Source: Byssothecium circinans (lineage: Eukaryota; Ascomycota; Dothideomycetes; Pleosporales; Massarinaceae). Taken from it: a stretch of DNA of 32,563 nt. The stretch spans positions 58,742 to 91,304 of the forward strand of contig ML976996.1 in assembly GCA_010015675.1 (NCBI GenBank), in the 5' to 3' direction. Positions 22,641 to 31,567 of the stretch are shown piece by piece. The stretch's first letter is position 1, and every line of letters begins with the position of its first letter. The notes beneath the pieces are model-generated. The model saw nothing but the letters and a program-made list of their open reading frames with translations. It did no database searches and was not told where the DNA came from. Both the position numbers and the translations under genes were made by a program.

Positions 22641-23080
22641 ATGAAAGCCCTCTCCGACGAAGTCCTCGCTACGATCATTATTGGTGGTCCGTCCCTAGTC
22701 GTCGCTATCCTCACTTGGTGTGAGTCAAGAAGAAGAAGGAAGAGGAAGGAATCAGGTATATGAAATCTCACTGCACACATGATATTGACATATTCTTATT
22801 CATCATAGTACTGGTGGATATCGAGCAGGGTTTCAGGCAACATCCTTCGTACAACCAAAGCACACAGCCCCGCGTTGGTGTCCCGATCTTCGGAGACACC
22901 ATTCGCTCTGAGCCGTACACACTACCTCGCGTTGAGACACCGTTGTTTGACGACTCCACTCATGCCGATTCTTATACGCTACCTCTCCACTCTCGACCTC
23001 GACGCTCCGCTAGCTTTATTTCATTCTCGCTCAATGGCGGACCACAAGCACAATTTTTGATACAAACAATGGAAGGATAA
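22641..23080 (+). CDS. Small single-pass membrane protein, family copy A (unknown function)
   Basis: Two exons, 22641-22755 and 22809-23080, are joined over a 53-bp intron (GTATAT, TTGACAT branch, CATAG), giving 128 aa. Residues 9-26 form one hydrophobic helix with a central GGPS (LATIIIGGPSLVVAILTW). It is followed at once by C-E-S and eight basic or near-basic residues (RRRRKRK), a strong stop-transfer signal. The topology would be a very short N-terminus outside or in the lumen and a cytosolic tail. The tail contains two tandem 19-residue repeats, PRVGVPIFGD...YTL and PRVETPLFDD...YTL, then a basic Ser/Arg patch. The segment from EV to ES is shared with copies B and C. Between A and C I count nine synonymous against five non-synonymous codon differences in 22 codons, which supports coding under constraint. 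No known domain is recognised. The intron sits just after the basic stretch, as in copy C. Confidence 0.65.
22868..22981 (+). repeat. Two tandem 57-bp coding repeats in small membrane protein A
   Basis: Units 22868-22924 and 22925-22981 each encode 19 residues that start PRV and end YTL. Shared residues include P6, F8, D10, Y17, T18 and L19. The DNA has diverged, so the duplication is old, but the spacing is exact, which supports this reading frame. Confidence 0.6.
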
Positions 23081-23606
23081 GCAAAGGAGCTCAGTGAATG
23101 CCAACGAGGCGAGAGAACCAAAGATGAGACGAGAGTGGACGCTTCTATCGAGGGATGTTTCTACTTTATGCGGTCGTGGCTTTCTCAAGGCTTTGGCGAA
23201 AGCGTCCATGGTATCAGGAGACGTTCAGTAGCATGAATTTATGACCGAATTCAGACAGGAATTGGGACTCGGGTTAGCTGGTGGGCTTAACAGGAGGCTC
23301 AGTCACTCCTTTTCCATAGATGTAGCGTGCAAGCGCAGTTTCGGTTCGTTCTTTTCAGTAATTAACACTCTGATCCTGCAGTAGAGGATAATATCATGGT
23401 ATATTGCATTCAATCCCTCTGCTAAACATTAAATCTGTGGTCAAGCTTTGGTGTTCGAAGTTCATCGTAAACAACTCTTCAACCGCAAGTTAGCAACGTA
23501 TGGGAGAAACAGCGATAGTGGAGTTTGTACGTACAAGTAGCAGAAGTATTTGTGCAGTCATTTTTTGGGGGGCCCAGAGGATATAAATCCAACTTCCGTA
23601 CGCCTT
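23081..23606. other. Intergenic, convergent
   Basis: About 525 bp between copy A and the 3' end of the rhodopsin-domain pseudogene. No gene seen. It includes a T6G8-type run near 23563 and a TATAAAT at about 23582 with no obvious downstream start of interest. Confidence 0.5.
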
Positions 23607-24925
23607 TCATCGATTGAAACTCAGATGCACTTCAGTAGTGACCCTGATTCTGGCATTTTGCCCCCCTTCGTCATCCTCTCCAGACTTTGGCAGAATATTT
23701 TCCACACTCTCTGAATCACCACCACTCTTGTCCTTCCTGTTGTTCAAATTCTCGTCGCTGCTATCATCTCGTATGCCCATATTATATGGACATGGTATAT
23801 CTCTTTTGCGCTCCGTACCGCCAATGGTTACGAGTGGCATGTGATTCGAACCAGTTATCTTCCGTCCTGAGTTACCGTATTTTCCGCCGGACGACGAGGA
23901 GCTGTACCAGGTGTAGCGGCCGAAGACGACGCGCCAAAGGGGACGGAGAGATGGTATACAGCCCGCGACAACGAGAACGTGGATTTCGGCTAGGTACTAT
24001 ATCGTGATCTGACTCTAAGAGTACGTGACATCGGCGACGTTGCTGATCGTAGACATGGCAACAATTTTCATAACCGCGGCGATAGTGCCACTTTCCATCT
24101 CTGTTAGATACACAGCCGTCAAGTTTGCAAAGGGGACGGCGCTTACAAGATACTTCCACCCATCAAGATTATTAGAGCGCGCTTGTCTTCCCGTGGGATA
24201 TTGAGCTTTCGGATCAGGAAGTATGGGACGATTGCGCAGAAGATGTCCATGATAGCATTGTACACTGCTTTGATCAGAATTACAGCTCAGATTTCTTTCC
24301 ACCCACCAGATGAGGACTCACTAGAAACGGTTCGCGCTACCACGTCCAAGACCGTTGGATGCATGCATGTACCATCGAGCAGAGGATTCCAACTCTTTTG
24401 AACTGGCCGATAATAGAATATCATAACAAAGCAGGAACTCAAGTTCGCAGCGAACAGAATGCTCAGTGGAACCTATGCGATGAGTCTGTGTGTGACCGTG
24501 ACTGTTCTGCCCATGATTCGCATGAAAGAGAGTACGATGGACATCTTCGCGAAGGATGAGCTTATGAGGGAGAACATCGGCGCCACCAGTGTATACATAG
24601 CCGCTAGCACTTTATCACTGGGGTTTTTGATGTCATCGATATGTTGGCCAAAGCCATACCGGGTACCGATTGAGACGATCACTGTGCAGATGAAAGCTAA
24701 CAGCTGTTTGCGGAGATGTTAGAATGCGTACTTTCTCTATTGTAGGGGAAGAGAGAGAAAGGGAGAGAGAAGACTGACCCATCCAACGTACATACACCAA
24801 TCATCACTCCCAGGACTGGCAGAAGATATTCTTGTCCGTGTATACAGTCGGGACACGACAAAGATCGTGGAAATAGAAGCTAGAGTCCATGCGACTGCAT
24901 TCAGTGTAAGGCGATAGTCTCGCAT
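23607..24925 (-). pseudogene. Fungal rhodopsin-domain (PTH11/SAT17-like) integral membrane protein, three in-frame stops
   Basis: A seven-helix protein of the fungal rhodopsin-like family that includes PTH11-type receptors. Minus-strand exons are 24925-24779, 24703-24322, 24267-24154 and 24100-23607, with introns of 75, 54 and 53 bp (GTCAGT, GTGAGT, GTATCT donors). The exons sum to 1137 nt, exactly 379 codons, with no frameshift. Family features: SRLYTRTRIS then DDWCMYVGW after helix 1, GTRYGFGQHIDDI, AKMSIVLSFMRIMGR, FYYRPVQKSWNP followed by the TCMHP loop, DIFCAIVPYFLI, and HVLVVAGCIPSLRPLW before a hydrophilic acidic tail ending IRVTTEVHLSFNR. Three TAG codons interrupt it: 24475-24473 after HRLIA, 24017-24015 after DVTYS, and 23999-23997 after SQITI. 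The first and third stand where the family usually has Trp (TGG). Nothing else is damaged, so the gene died recently or is read through. The exon 3/4 junction is the least certain. Confidence 0.82.
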
Positions 24926-25729
24926 ACTATCGTGCAAATAAAGAAGTGAATGGTAGTAAGGTAAAATGCTAACACAGTCGCGAAATGGGGGTTATTATGA
25001 ACATACAACACGACCTGCATCGGTGACACTTTTAGACAAATTTAAATACCCCGAACAAGTTGCAATAAATGCTGACATATTAGACACTGATTGGATAGCG
25101 TGACGGTGCGTGTATGAAGACGCGACAAGGATACCTGCGTACTCAGGCCACTTCAACTCGTTAAAAAGCGGGCCCTTGTATTCCTTTAACACCTCAAACA
25201 TGCCATCGTAGTTCATTTGTTGCAACAATGTCGCGTCACTGCTTATTCTCACTCGAAAGGTGCCCTTCAAATTGTTCAATGCATTCTTCCGTCTTACTAG
25301 AAACTAGAAAACTCAAAGTCTCGCCTATGAACCAAAGCGGACCACAGTTACTGAAGAAGACCAGAAGAGCTTCGGTTGCTCTACCGCCCGGGCCGGCCGT
25401 ACCCGCGCCGCTCCGCGGAAAGGGAACTCAATAATGACCTCCTGCATATATACCTTGTCGTTCTTTCGGACCCTTAAAAATCATCACCTCTCCCATCTAC
25501 CCCTAGCTGGTGCGCTGTATCGAAAGTTCGACCTCGACCAGTTGCATTATCCGGAAAGGCTTAGGCAGTGACTTGTTAGCATATGTAGGGGTGATATACC
25601 TTGTAAGGTGCCATAATGAAACATAGCCGGCCAATACCTCTTGTCGTACGTCGGCCCATTTGAGGGGAAAAACTGCCCTTCCTTCCTTCCTTGAAATATC
25701 GTTCACTAATACGGAGTGCCTGTTGCGCA
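24926..25729. other. Intergenic with an unassigned coding-like remnant on the minus strand
   Basis: A minus-strand frame from about 25279 to 24995 reads TFRVRISSDATLLQQMNYDG followed by MFEVLKEYKGPLFNELKWPE. Its composition looks like real protein, with a possible splice donor right after KWPEYA and a possible acceptor TTTCTAG upstream near 25308. I do not recognise the family, and no complete gene can be built. A GC-rich patch rich in palindromes lies at about 25381-25420. Confidence 0.4.
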
Positions 25730-27369
25730 TCATGTTTTCGCCAACAGTTCCTTTGTCGTTAGGCACTATCTTGGCCATGTACTTCATCCACTGGCAACGG
25801 CGCTGGGCAAAACTTCCTCCCGGCCTCCCCGTCTACCGCTTATTGATAACTTGCATCAAGTACCAAAGGACGCTCCTTGGGTTGCATTTTACAAATCGGT
25901 AGAGCAATACGGACCCAAATGAGCGTGGACTTTGGTGAAACCAATGTGATTATCGTTGAGGACTATGACATGGCTCGAGATTTTTTGGAGAAGAAGGAGA
26001 ACATCTATAGCAGTTGACCTCGGATGGTAAGAAGCCCAGGCATCTTCAACCACATAGATGTGAGAGTTGACTAACGAGGACAGGCTATAGCGTGTGAATT
26101 AACCTGTAAAGGCATGCATATCATGATGCCGCCTTTCGGCGAAAAATTTCTTCTCCATCAACTAATCGAGGCTACATTGCTTTCTCCGCGTGCATCGGCG
26201 TGTTATACTCCTCTGTACGTGCATATTGTTTACCAAATACGTTATGACTCAATGTGTACGGGCACTCTCTAGACCTCGTGCTTTGCTGACTTTGCATCCC
26301 GCAATATTGTCGGGATCTATAGAGTAGGACGCTCCTCAAGAACTTGCTTAGTAGCAACAGTTTTTCCGCGCGGTATGAATGCTTCTCTGCCAGCATCGTT
26401 TACTCACTTGCGTACGGTTTCCGCGTCTTAATTGGTCAGGAATGGCAAATTCAGATTGCACATAAAGCCCTCAAGAACTTCACGTACGCAGATCAGATCG
26501 GCGCATGGATAGTGGACTCTCTACCTATCCTGAAACGTCTACCCGCTCCTCTGGCACCTTAGAAGAAGCAGGCCGAAGAGTGGTACCAACTCGAGGAGAA
26601 GTTGCACATGGACAATATGATGGAAGCTCTAAAGCGCTCTGGATGGAACTGGAGCAACGATTTCGTTACTGTGAAAGACGCACAACAGCTTTCAGATGTC
26701 GAGATCTTGTTAAACTTGGGCATTCTGGCTGATGTGGGTGTTGAAACAACAAACGCAACCCTGCTGTATTTAATTTTTGCATGCCTTGCGTACCTTGAAT
26801 GGGTCTCGAAGGCACGGAAATAGTTGGATGAGGTCGTAGGAAAGGACCGGCTTCCGGTATTTTATGATCTGGAAAAGATGCTGCACATCCAAGCTGTACC
26901 TAGGTAGCCGAAGAGAACTTCCGTTGTCGACAATCTGCCCCGCTGGGATCCCTCACGCTACGACTCAAGATGATTACTAAAAGGGTTATTTGATCCCCAA
27001 GGGTTCGACCATTATCTCACTCCAGGCCATGCGAAACAGCATGAAGTTATTCGACCCCCCTCACGAAATTCGCCCGGAACGGTGGCTCAACAAATCCCAA
27101 GCTTCGATGTGGGGCTGTGGTCGTCGCCTGGTCGCTTCATTGTGCGAAACTTGAGTTGCATAGCCATTGCTCATCTGCTTTGGGCATTCAATATCAAAAG
27201 CAAATATGGGAAGTGGCCCATGATAGATGAAAGCCGTTTTACTGCCGGATTTTCAAGTGCGCCGAAACCTTTGGGGGTGGTATACGAAAGTTCGACTAAG
27301 GATATTTCAAGCGTTCTTGACGATGTGAGATCGAGGCAGTTCTCGGCCGGATTATGTCCGAGAGCCTAA
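25730..27369 (+). pseudogene. Cytochrome P450 pseudogene (fungal microsomal group-I type)
   Basis: Remains of a complete microsomal P450. The ATG at 25730 opens a membrane anchor (VPLSLGTILAMYFIHW) and the proline hinge LPPGLP. Then come, in changing frames, LPLIDNLHQVPKDAPW, ETNVIIVEDYDMARDFLEKK, PPFGEKFLLHQ, the I-helix ADVGVETTNAT, the K-helix EENFR (ExxR), RPERW, and a C-terminal part ending GLCPRA. A normal intron survives at 26027-26083 (GTAAGA, GACTAAC, CAG), with a second around 26210-26328. Lesions: frameshifts near 25818 and 25919; TGA 26015-26017; TAG 26560-26562; TAG 26821-26823; frameshifts near 26896 and 26937; TAA 26978-26980; and a small deletion near 27127 just after Gly-Arg-Arg that removes the heme-binding Cys. 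No functional product is possible. The pattern recalls O-methylsterigmatocystin-oxidoreductase-like P450s of secondary metabolism, but the subfamily is a guess. Confidence 0.88.
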
Positions 27370-27825
27370 GGTCGGCAGAAGCGTAGGTCAGTGCAGCACC
27401 GGGACATCGTAGCTCATTTGTAAGCTGAATAAGCTATTTAATCTTCGGTTTTAATCCATATTAGTAGAGCTTAAGTATTTGGTTATGGCCAAATTTTGTG
27501 ATAGTACCATGGTAACCGTTTGACAGGTCAAGAAAGTGGGCAGCCAACTTGCGAGGAAAATTCATCGTAAATGTCTGGAGACCGTCCATCATGTACAGCA
27601 CAGAGTCTATCGCTAGATTCGGAACCAATCAAGTAGCCGGCGCAGTTGAGGATACCAGACCAATCGCTGCCTTACCGTCGCACTGGGCCTGAAATAGAGA
27701 GACCACGTTTTGTGGGCTGGTCGCAAAAGAGGTTACCATATGGTAGTCAATTTTGAAAACGAAGTATTTCGAAAGCTATCTTTACCTGTCCATGCAAGCG
27801 AATCTATCTCCTCCGCCAATCCGGA
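27370..27825. other. Intergenic between P450 pseudogene and small-protein copy B
   Basis: About 455 bp, with no gene seen and no usable ORF longer than a few dozen codons. It forms the upstream DNA of copy B, where no clear TATA box is visible, unlike copy C. Confidence 0.45.
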
Positions 27826-27969
27826 ATGAGAAGCCCTTCAGTCGCAGTCGTAACAACCCTCATCATCGGTGGCTTTTCCTTAATCGTCGCCATACTCACG
27901 TGGTGAGAGTCTGGCTCGGCGGGTAGACGCAGGAACGCCCGTCGTTCCAGCCGCAGCGCCCGTCGAGCT
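27826..27969 (+). pseudogene. Small single-pass membrane protein, family copy B, interrupted by a stop
   Basis: The ATG at 27826 opens 26 codons, with TTLIIGGFSLIVAILTW closely matching copies A and C. TGA at 27904-27906 then stands where copy C has Trp and copy A has Cys, directly before Glu-Ser. Past the stop the same frame continues with ESGSAGRRRNARR, the expected basic stretch, to a TAG near 27973. The alignment therefore runs through the stop, which is why I call this a nonsense-inactivated copy. It lacks the variable cytosolic tail. A 26-residue membrane microprotein made from the intact part cannot be excluded, nor can stop readthrough (UGA followed by G). Confidence 0.6.
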
Positions 27970-28521
27970 CACTAGCCGGATGATGATCAAGAGTGGAGGT
28001 GGAATAGATGCGCCACGAATGACCCGCCACTGTCCCACAACAATCGCTTACCACTGATATGTGCAGTACAGTACAACTGCTAGACAATGACCGACCCTTT
28101 TACGTGTTAGCGAGATGTCAACCAACGCCATGCCTGTTAGTTGGACATTTAGTAATAAAGGGGGGAAGACGAGACTTTTACTCGGCGGTGAAAAGGGTTT
28201 GTACAAAGGGTGTGTTGGGGGAGGGTAGTGCAGAGGCTGTTCCGTTTTCAGCATCCAAATTTGAAGGCATATAAATCCCTACTAAGATGAGTGTGCCTTT
28301 AGTAGCATTCATCACGCTTACAATGGAAATTTCACGAGGTGAAAAATTGACCAACTAAAAAGTCGTTACAAGTTTCTTATCCCAAAGGACCATAATGGAG
28401 TTCCAAGTGCTTATCATTTTTGGTAGAACGACACATTTGGGGAATGAAGAGTGACGTATTGAAAGATTTCGTGGAGGCACAGTGCGGCGATCGTAAGTGA
28501 GGTCTGGCTGGTGCCGACTGA

Positions 28522-28581
28522 GCTAACCTAAAGGGCTTGCCGAAGCGTGTAAACACGCTTCGGAAATCCTTTTAAGTTAGC
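28522..28581. repeat. 60-bp near-perfect inverted repeat (hairpin), MITE-like
   Basis: Two 29-bp arms are separated by AA (28551-28552). The inner 11 bp pair perfectly (CCGAAGCGTGT with ACACGCTTCGG). The outer 18 bp pair at 14 of 18 positions (GCTAACCTAAAGGGCTTG against the reverse complement GCTAACTTAAAAGGATTT), for 25 of 29 overall. Two of the four differences are transitions. There is almost no loop, so this is a fold-back. It could be a very small MITE, the fused ends of a deleted DNA transposon, or a transcript hairpin. No coding sequence lies in it. Confidence 0.75.
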
Positions 28582-28931
28582 ACCGTAGCCCATACCTCCA
28601 ATCGAGCTTCATCCACGGATCCTCAGCTGTCCCCTCATTAACGTAAAAATGAGAATAATCGAATTAATCGAACTTCTACGGACGTACGACCCCAATAGAT
28701 CTACGTGGTAAGCAGTGACCACTTTGACGACCAACGTGTGGCCCAAAAGGGGGCGTGAGCGTCGTATCTCCGCACTTTTATCTGAAATCGGACTGACGTA
28801 GAATCCGGGGAGCTTCAGCGTCCGTTAAGGTGCCGCAATCCTCCAGCAATGTGGAGCCGGGGGCATTTGCGGATGAGTGCAGTACAAGTACACCGCCTGG
28901 ACAGTCCTAAGCCACGCCGCCTTACAATACA

Positions 28932-28937
28932 TATAAA
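28932..28937 (+). promoter_or_regulatory. TATA box of small-protein copy C
   Basis: TATAAA in ATACATATAAACCCACC is 63-68 bp upstream of the ATG at 29000. The leader that follows is C/A-rich (CATCACAACA before ATG), as in well-expressed fungal genes. Confidence 0.5.
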
Positions 28938-28999
28938 CCCACCACACCATCTACTCCAACCCAACAGAGCAAAGAGACAATTTCTAACTCATCACAACA

Positions 29000-29428
29000 A
29001 TGCTCCCAGTCGAAGTCCTCACGACCATTATCATCGGCGGCCCATCCCTCATCGTCGCCACGCTCATATGGTGGGAGTCTCGCGCTCGTCGCCGGAACTT
29101 GAGTAAGCCTTTCCGTTCGACACAATCTTCCCTTCGACGCTCCTTTCCCTTCAACACTCCTTACCCTTCAGGACGCCTTTTTCTCTACCATGAATCTGCT
29201 CTAGAAGAACGAGTGTTAATATGTGACCAGCTCCCAAGGACATTGAACATACAGCCCAGGAACCGTGTGTATCATACGCATTCCTGTCGCATGCTCCAGA
29301 GGCACACGCATCAAGGTCACACGACGGCGGCCATCCCCGCCATTATGTACGACCCCGACCCTCCGAGTCATATCCGCAACTTTATCGAGCGCCTACGATT
29401 TCTATATTCATGGATGGAAGAGGGATAG
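29000..29428 (+). CDS. Small single-pass membrane protein, family copy C (unknown function)
   Basis: The ATG at 29000 (ACAACAATGC, strong context) starts a helix at residues 5-24 (EVLTTIIIGGPSLIVATLIW), followed by W-E-S and the basic stretch RARRRN. This is the clearest copy of the family. A 69-bp intron is likely at 29103-29171 (GTAAGC...CCTTCAG), at the same place relative to the basic stretch as in copy A. Exons 29000-29102 and 29172-29428 give 119 aa. The intron length is divisible by three, so the retained form also reads through, giving 142 aa. The tail holds a His-rich part (HTHSC, QRHTHQGHTT) and ends in an amphipathic-looking segment (FIERLRFLYSWMEEG). It shares no clear tail similarity with copy A. 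A TATA box precedes it. It converges on the amine oxidase gene 284 bp away. Function unknown. Confidence 0.7.
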   Translation: MLPVEVLTTIIIGGPSLIVATLIWWESRARRRNLSKPFRSTQSSLRRSFPFNTPYPSGRLFLYHESALEERVLICDQLPRTLNIQPRNRVYHTHSCRMLQRHTHQGHTTAAIPAIMYDPDPPSHIRNFIERLRFLYSWMEEG

Positions 29429-29712
29429 GAGAAGGGTACGCTTAGTGTTGAAGAAGATGGACGATGAAAGGGTTAAGGGGCGTGAAGTGAAGAATAAGAG
29501 CTTACCGAAGATGAAGAGAAGAGCAAAAGGGTTATTTGCATGGCATTGGGGAATTTCAGCATACTTATTTTGGTGTTTAGGACTCTCTTAGACCAGAATA
29601 ATACGCATACTTATATAAGTTTACGGTTGGAGGTCAATGCATCCCACCCTTCCTTCCACCCACCTCAAATCCCTCCCACCCACACATCCTACCCCTTCGC
29701 CAATGCCCTACT

Positions 29713-31567
29713 CTATTTATCGCCCGCCACAAAAAATGGACTATCCCCCATCCCATTCGCTGCATTATACTCCTCCCTCTCCGTCGTCCCATGCAACACC
29801 TCATACCTCACATACTCCCCACACCCGGCGGGATTCCGACATCCCTTACCCTCCCCATACCCCTCCCTTGCAATCATCCCCGCGATCCTCTCCCCCGCCT
29901 CCCTCCCCTCAAACCACGCACCCTGCAAAAAGCCAAAGTATTCCGCACTAGTGTGCTCGCCCGCGAAGTACAACCTCCCGACATTTGCGCGGAGGTTTTC
30001 ATGGGTTTCGAGTGTGGTGCCGACGGGCCAGTTGGAATAGCTGCCGTAGGACCAGGGAGTTGTGCTCCAGCGCGGGTAGAGGATGGCGGTGGGTTCAGGG
30101 ATCGTAGTGTCTGGGAACATTTGCACGAGGACGGCGAGGAGTTCTGCTTTAGTGGCTTCAAATGATTGCTTTTCGATGCGTTGGGCTTCGCGGCCGACGA
30201 CGGTGGCGAAGATGATGTTGGAGTCGGGGTGGAAGCCTGCCGTGGAGAGGGATTGCCAGACGGGGAAGTATCCGCGCGTTGTAGGCGATGCGTAGAGGAA
30301 GAACTGTTTCTCCTTGTCCCAGAAGGTCTCGTTGAATTGGAGGAAGATTTTCGTGTAGGTGCCCATTTGGAAACTGGCGATGGAGGTTTCTTTCCAGTCG
30401 GGTAGTTTGGGGGAGAAAAGATGGTCGCTGTTTTGAAGGACGCCGAGGGAGAACGTGCAGATTGCGTAGTCGGCTTTGACACAGTTACCGTCTTCGTACA
30501 CTACTGTGACGCCAGTATCCGAGTGTGAGATGGATGTGACGGTGGTGTTGAGGCGGAGGCGTAGGTCGTTGGGTTTGAGGAATGTGGAGGCTACGCCTTT
30601 GAGCCAGGTGTTGAAACCGCGCTGGTCAGTGACAAAATTGTTTGCTTCGGAGAACTGACGGAAGGTGAGGTTGTAGCCTGTGCTGCCGAACACGAAGGAT
30701 GACTCCTCGGGTGGGAAGGAAGTTTCCCAATCCCACTCCCACCATTCTACAGCCTGTGCTGCCATGTTCCTCTTCGGTTTCCAGCCTGCTTGATAAAGCC
30801 CAGCGCGAAAACTCAGATCCTGCAAGTTCTCGGAGAGAATGGTGCCAGCGTGCTGTTCGGCGGATGTATAGGCATCTTCAAAGTCATCCAGGAGGCTGGT
30901 GAAGTCCACGGGTCCTGTCTCATTGTAGGTGAGGATTGATCTGTAGTCAGAAGGCGTGTTTGAGATGTTGTACTGTTGTGCAAAGGTCCAGACGGGATTT
31001 TCTGGACCGCCATTGGTACCTAGACCTTGGACCTGGCATTGTTAGGAAAGGAGGGGAGGTAGAAGGCATGATAGAATGGAGAGAGATACCCAGTTTGCTC
31101 CCAGCTCGACTGTGTATGGCTTACCGTCGGCATCTTCACCGAAGTTTGCGTGGAACATGCGACCACCGATGTCGTCCTTGTACTCTACAATAACGAAGTC
31201 CGTGATGGACTGGTTCGATAAAGCTTGCTAGAATGTGAGGTGAGCTTCTTGTTCTCAAGCAGAGTGCTGGAGATGGAGTATGGCGACAGGTTTGTGTGGT
31301 ACAGAGTTTGATTAGGCTTTTGACCTTGGATGTGAACATAAAGGCAACTAACGGCAGCCGTAATTCCAGCAACACCACCACCTCTACCCAATTGCACAAT
31401 CAGTAAGCCATTCTTCCAGGTAGCGACCAGCATACTCACAGGATAGCAACCTTCGTTATTAAACACGCGTTTTTATCTCTCCGATAGGGCGCTGGCAATG
31501 CCGCAGCCAAAGGCAGGCACCGGATGCCAATGGCTAGAAGTGATGTAGAAGATCTAGAAAACAGCAT
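29713..31567 (-). CDS. Secreted flavin amine oxidase (polyamine-oxidase type)
   Basis: An FAD enzyme expected to oxidise polyamines such as spermine or spermidine, releasing an aminoaldehyde and H2O2. Four minus-strand exons: 31567-31440, 31383-31353, 31227-31090 and 31032-29713. Introns are 56, 125 and 57 bp; the product is 538 aa. The ATG at 31567 opens a signal peptide (STSLLAIGIRCLPLAAALPAP), so the enzyme should enter the secretory pathway. The dinucleotide fold is intact: VAILGGGVAGITAAQALSN (G44, G46 and G49 of GxGxxG), the ribose-binding E68 in FVIVEY, and DIGGR at 72-76. The C-terminal FAD motif is GRLYFAGEHTSAEYFG near 451-465, followed by GAWFEGREAGERIA. Splicing between CT and A rebuilds Leu43 exactly at the FAD motif, which supports the tiny 31-nt second exon. 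The 125-bp second intron is the least typical. Related enzymes include yeast Fms1 and extracellular amine oxidases of other fungi; the exact substrate is unproven. Confidence 0.93.

Larger units (their letters stand above)
27975..28999. other. Intergenic upstream of small-protein copy C
   Basis: About 1 kb with no supported gene. The notable content is the 60-bp inverted repeat at 28522-28581 and the TATA box of copy C at 28932-28937. The short frames at 28048-28274 overlap on both strands and match nothing known. Confidence 0.5.

Noticed and set aside
22340..22780. 146-aa minus-strand ORF opposite small-protein copy A
   Set aside because: It overlaps the conserved helix exon on the other strand, where codon-level conservation with copy C supports the plus strand.
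23985..24030. A mini-intron removing the two late TAG codons of the rhodopsin pseudogene
   Set aside because: The available GT-AG pairs are only about 28-42 bp, shorter than every other intron in the window, and would delete conserved helix residues.
29791..30482. Long alternative frames within the amine oxidase
   Set aside because: Low-complexity Ser/Pro/Arg readings antisense or out of frame to a well-supported flavoenzyme.
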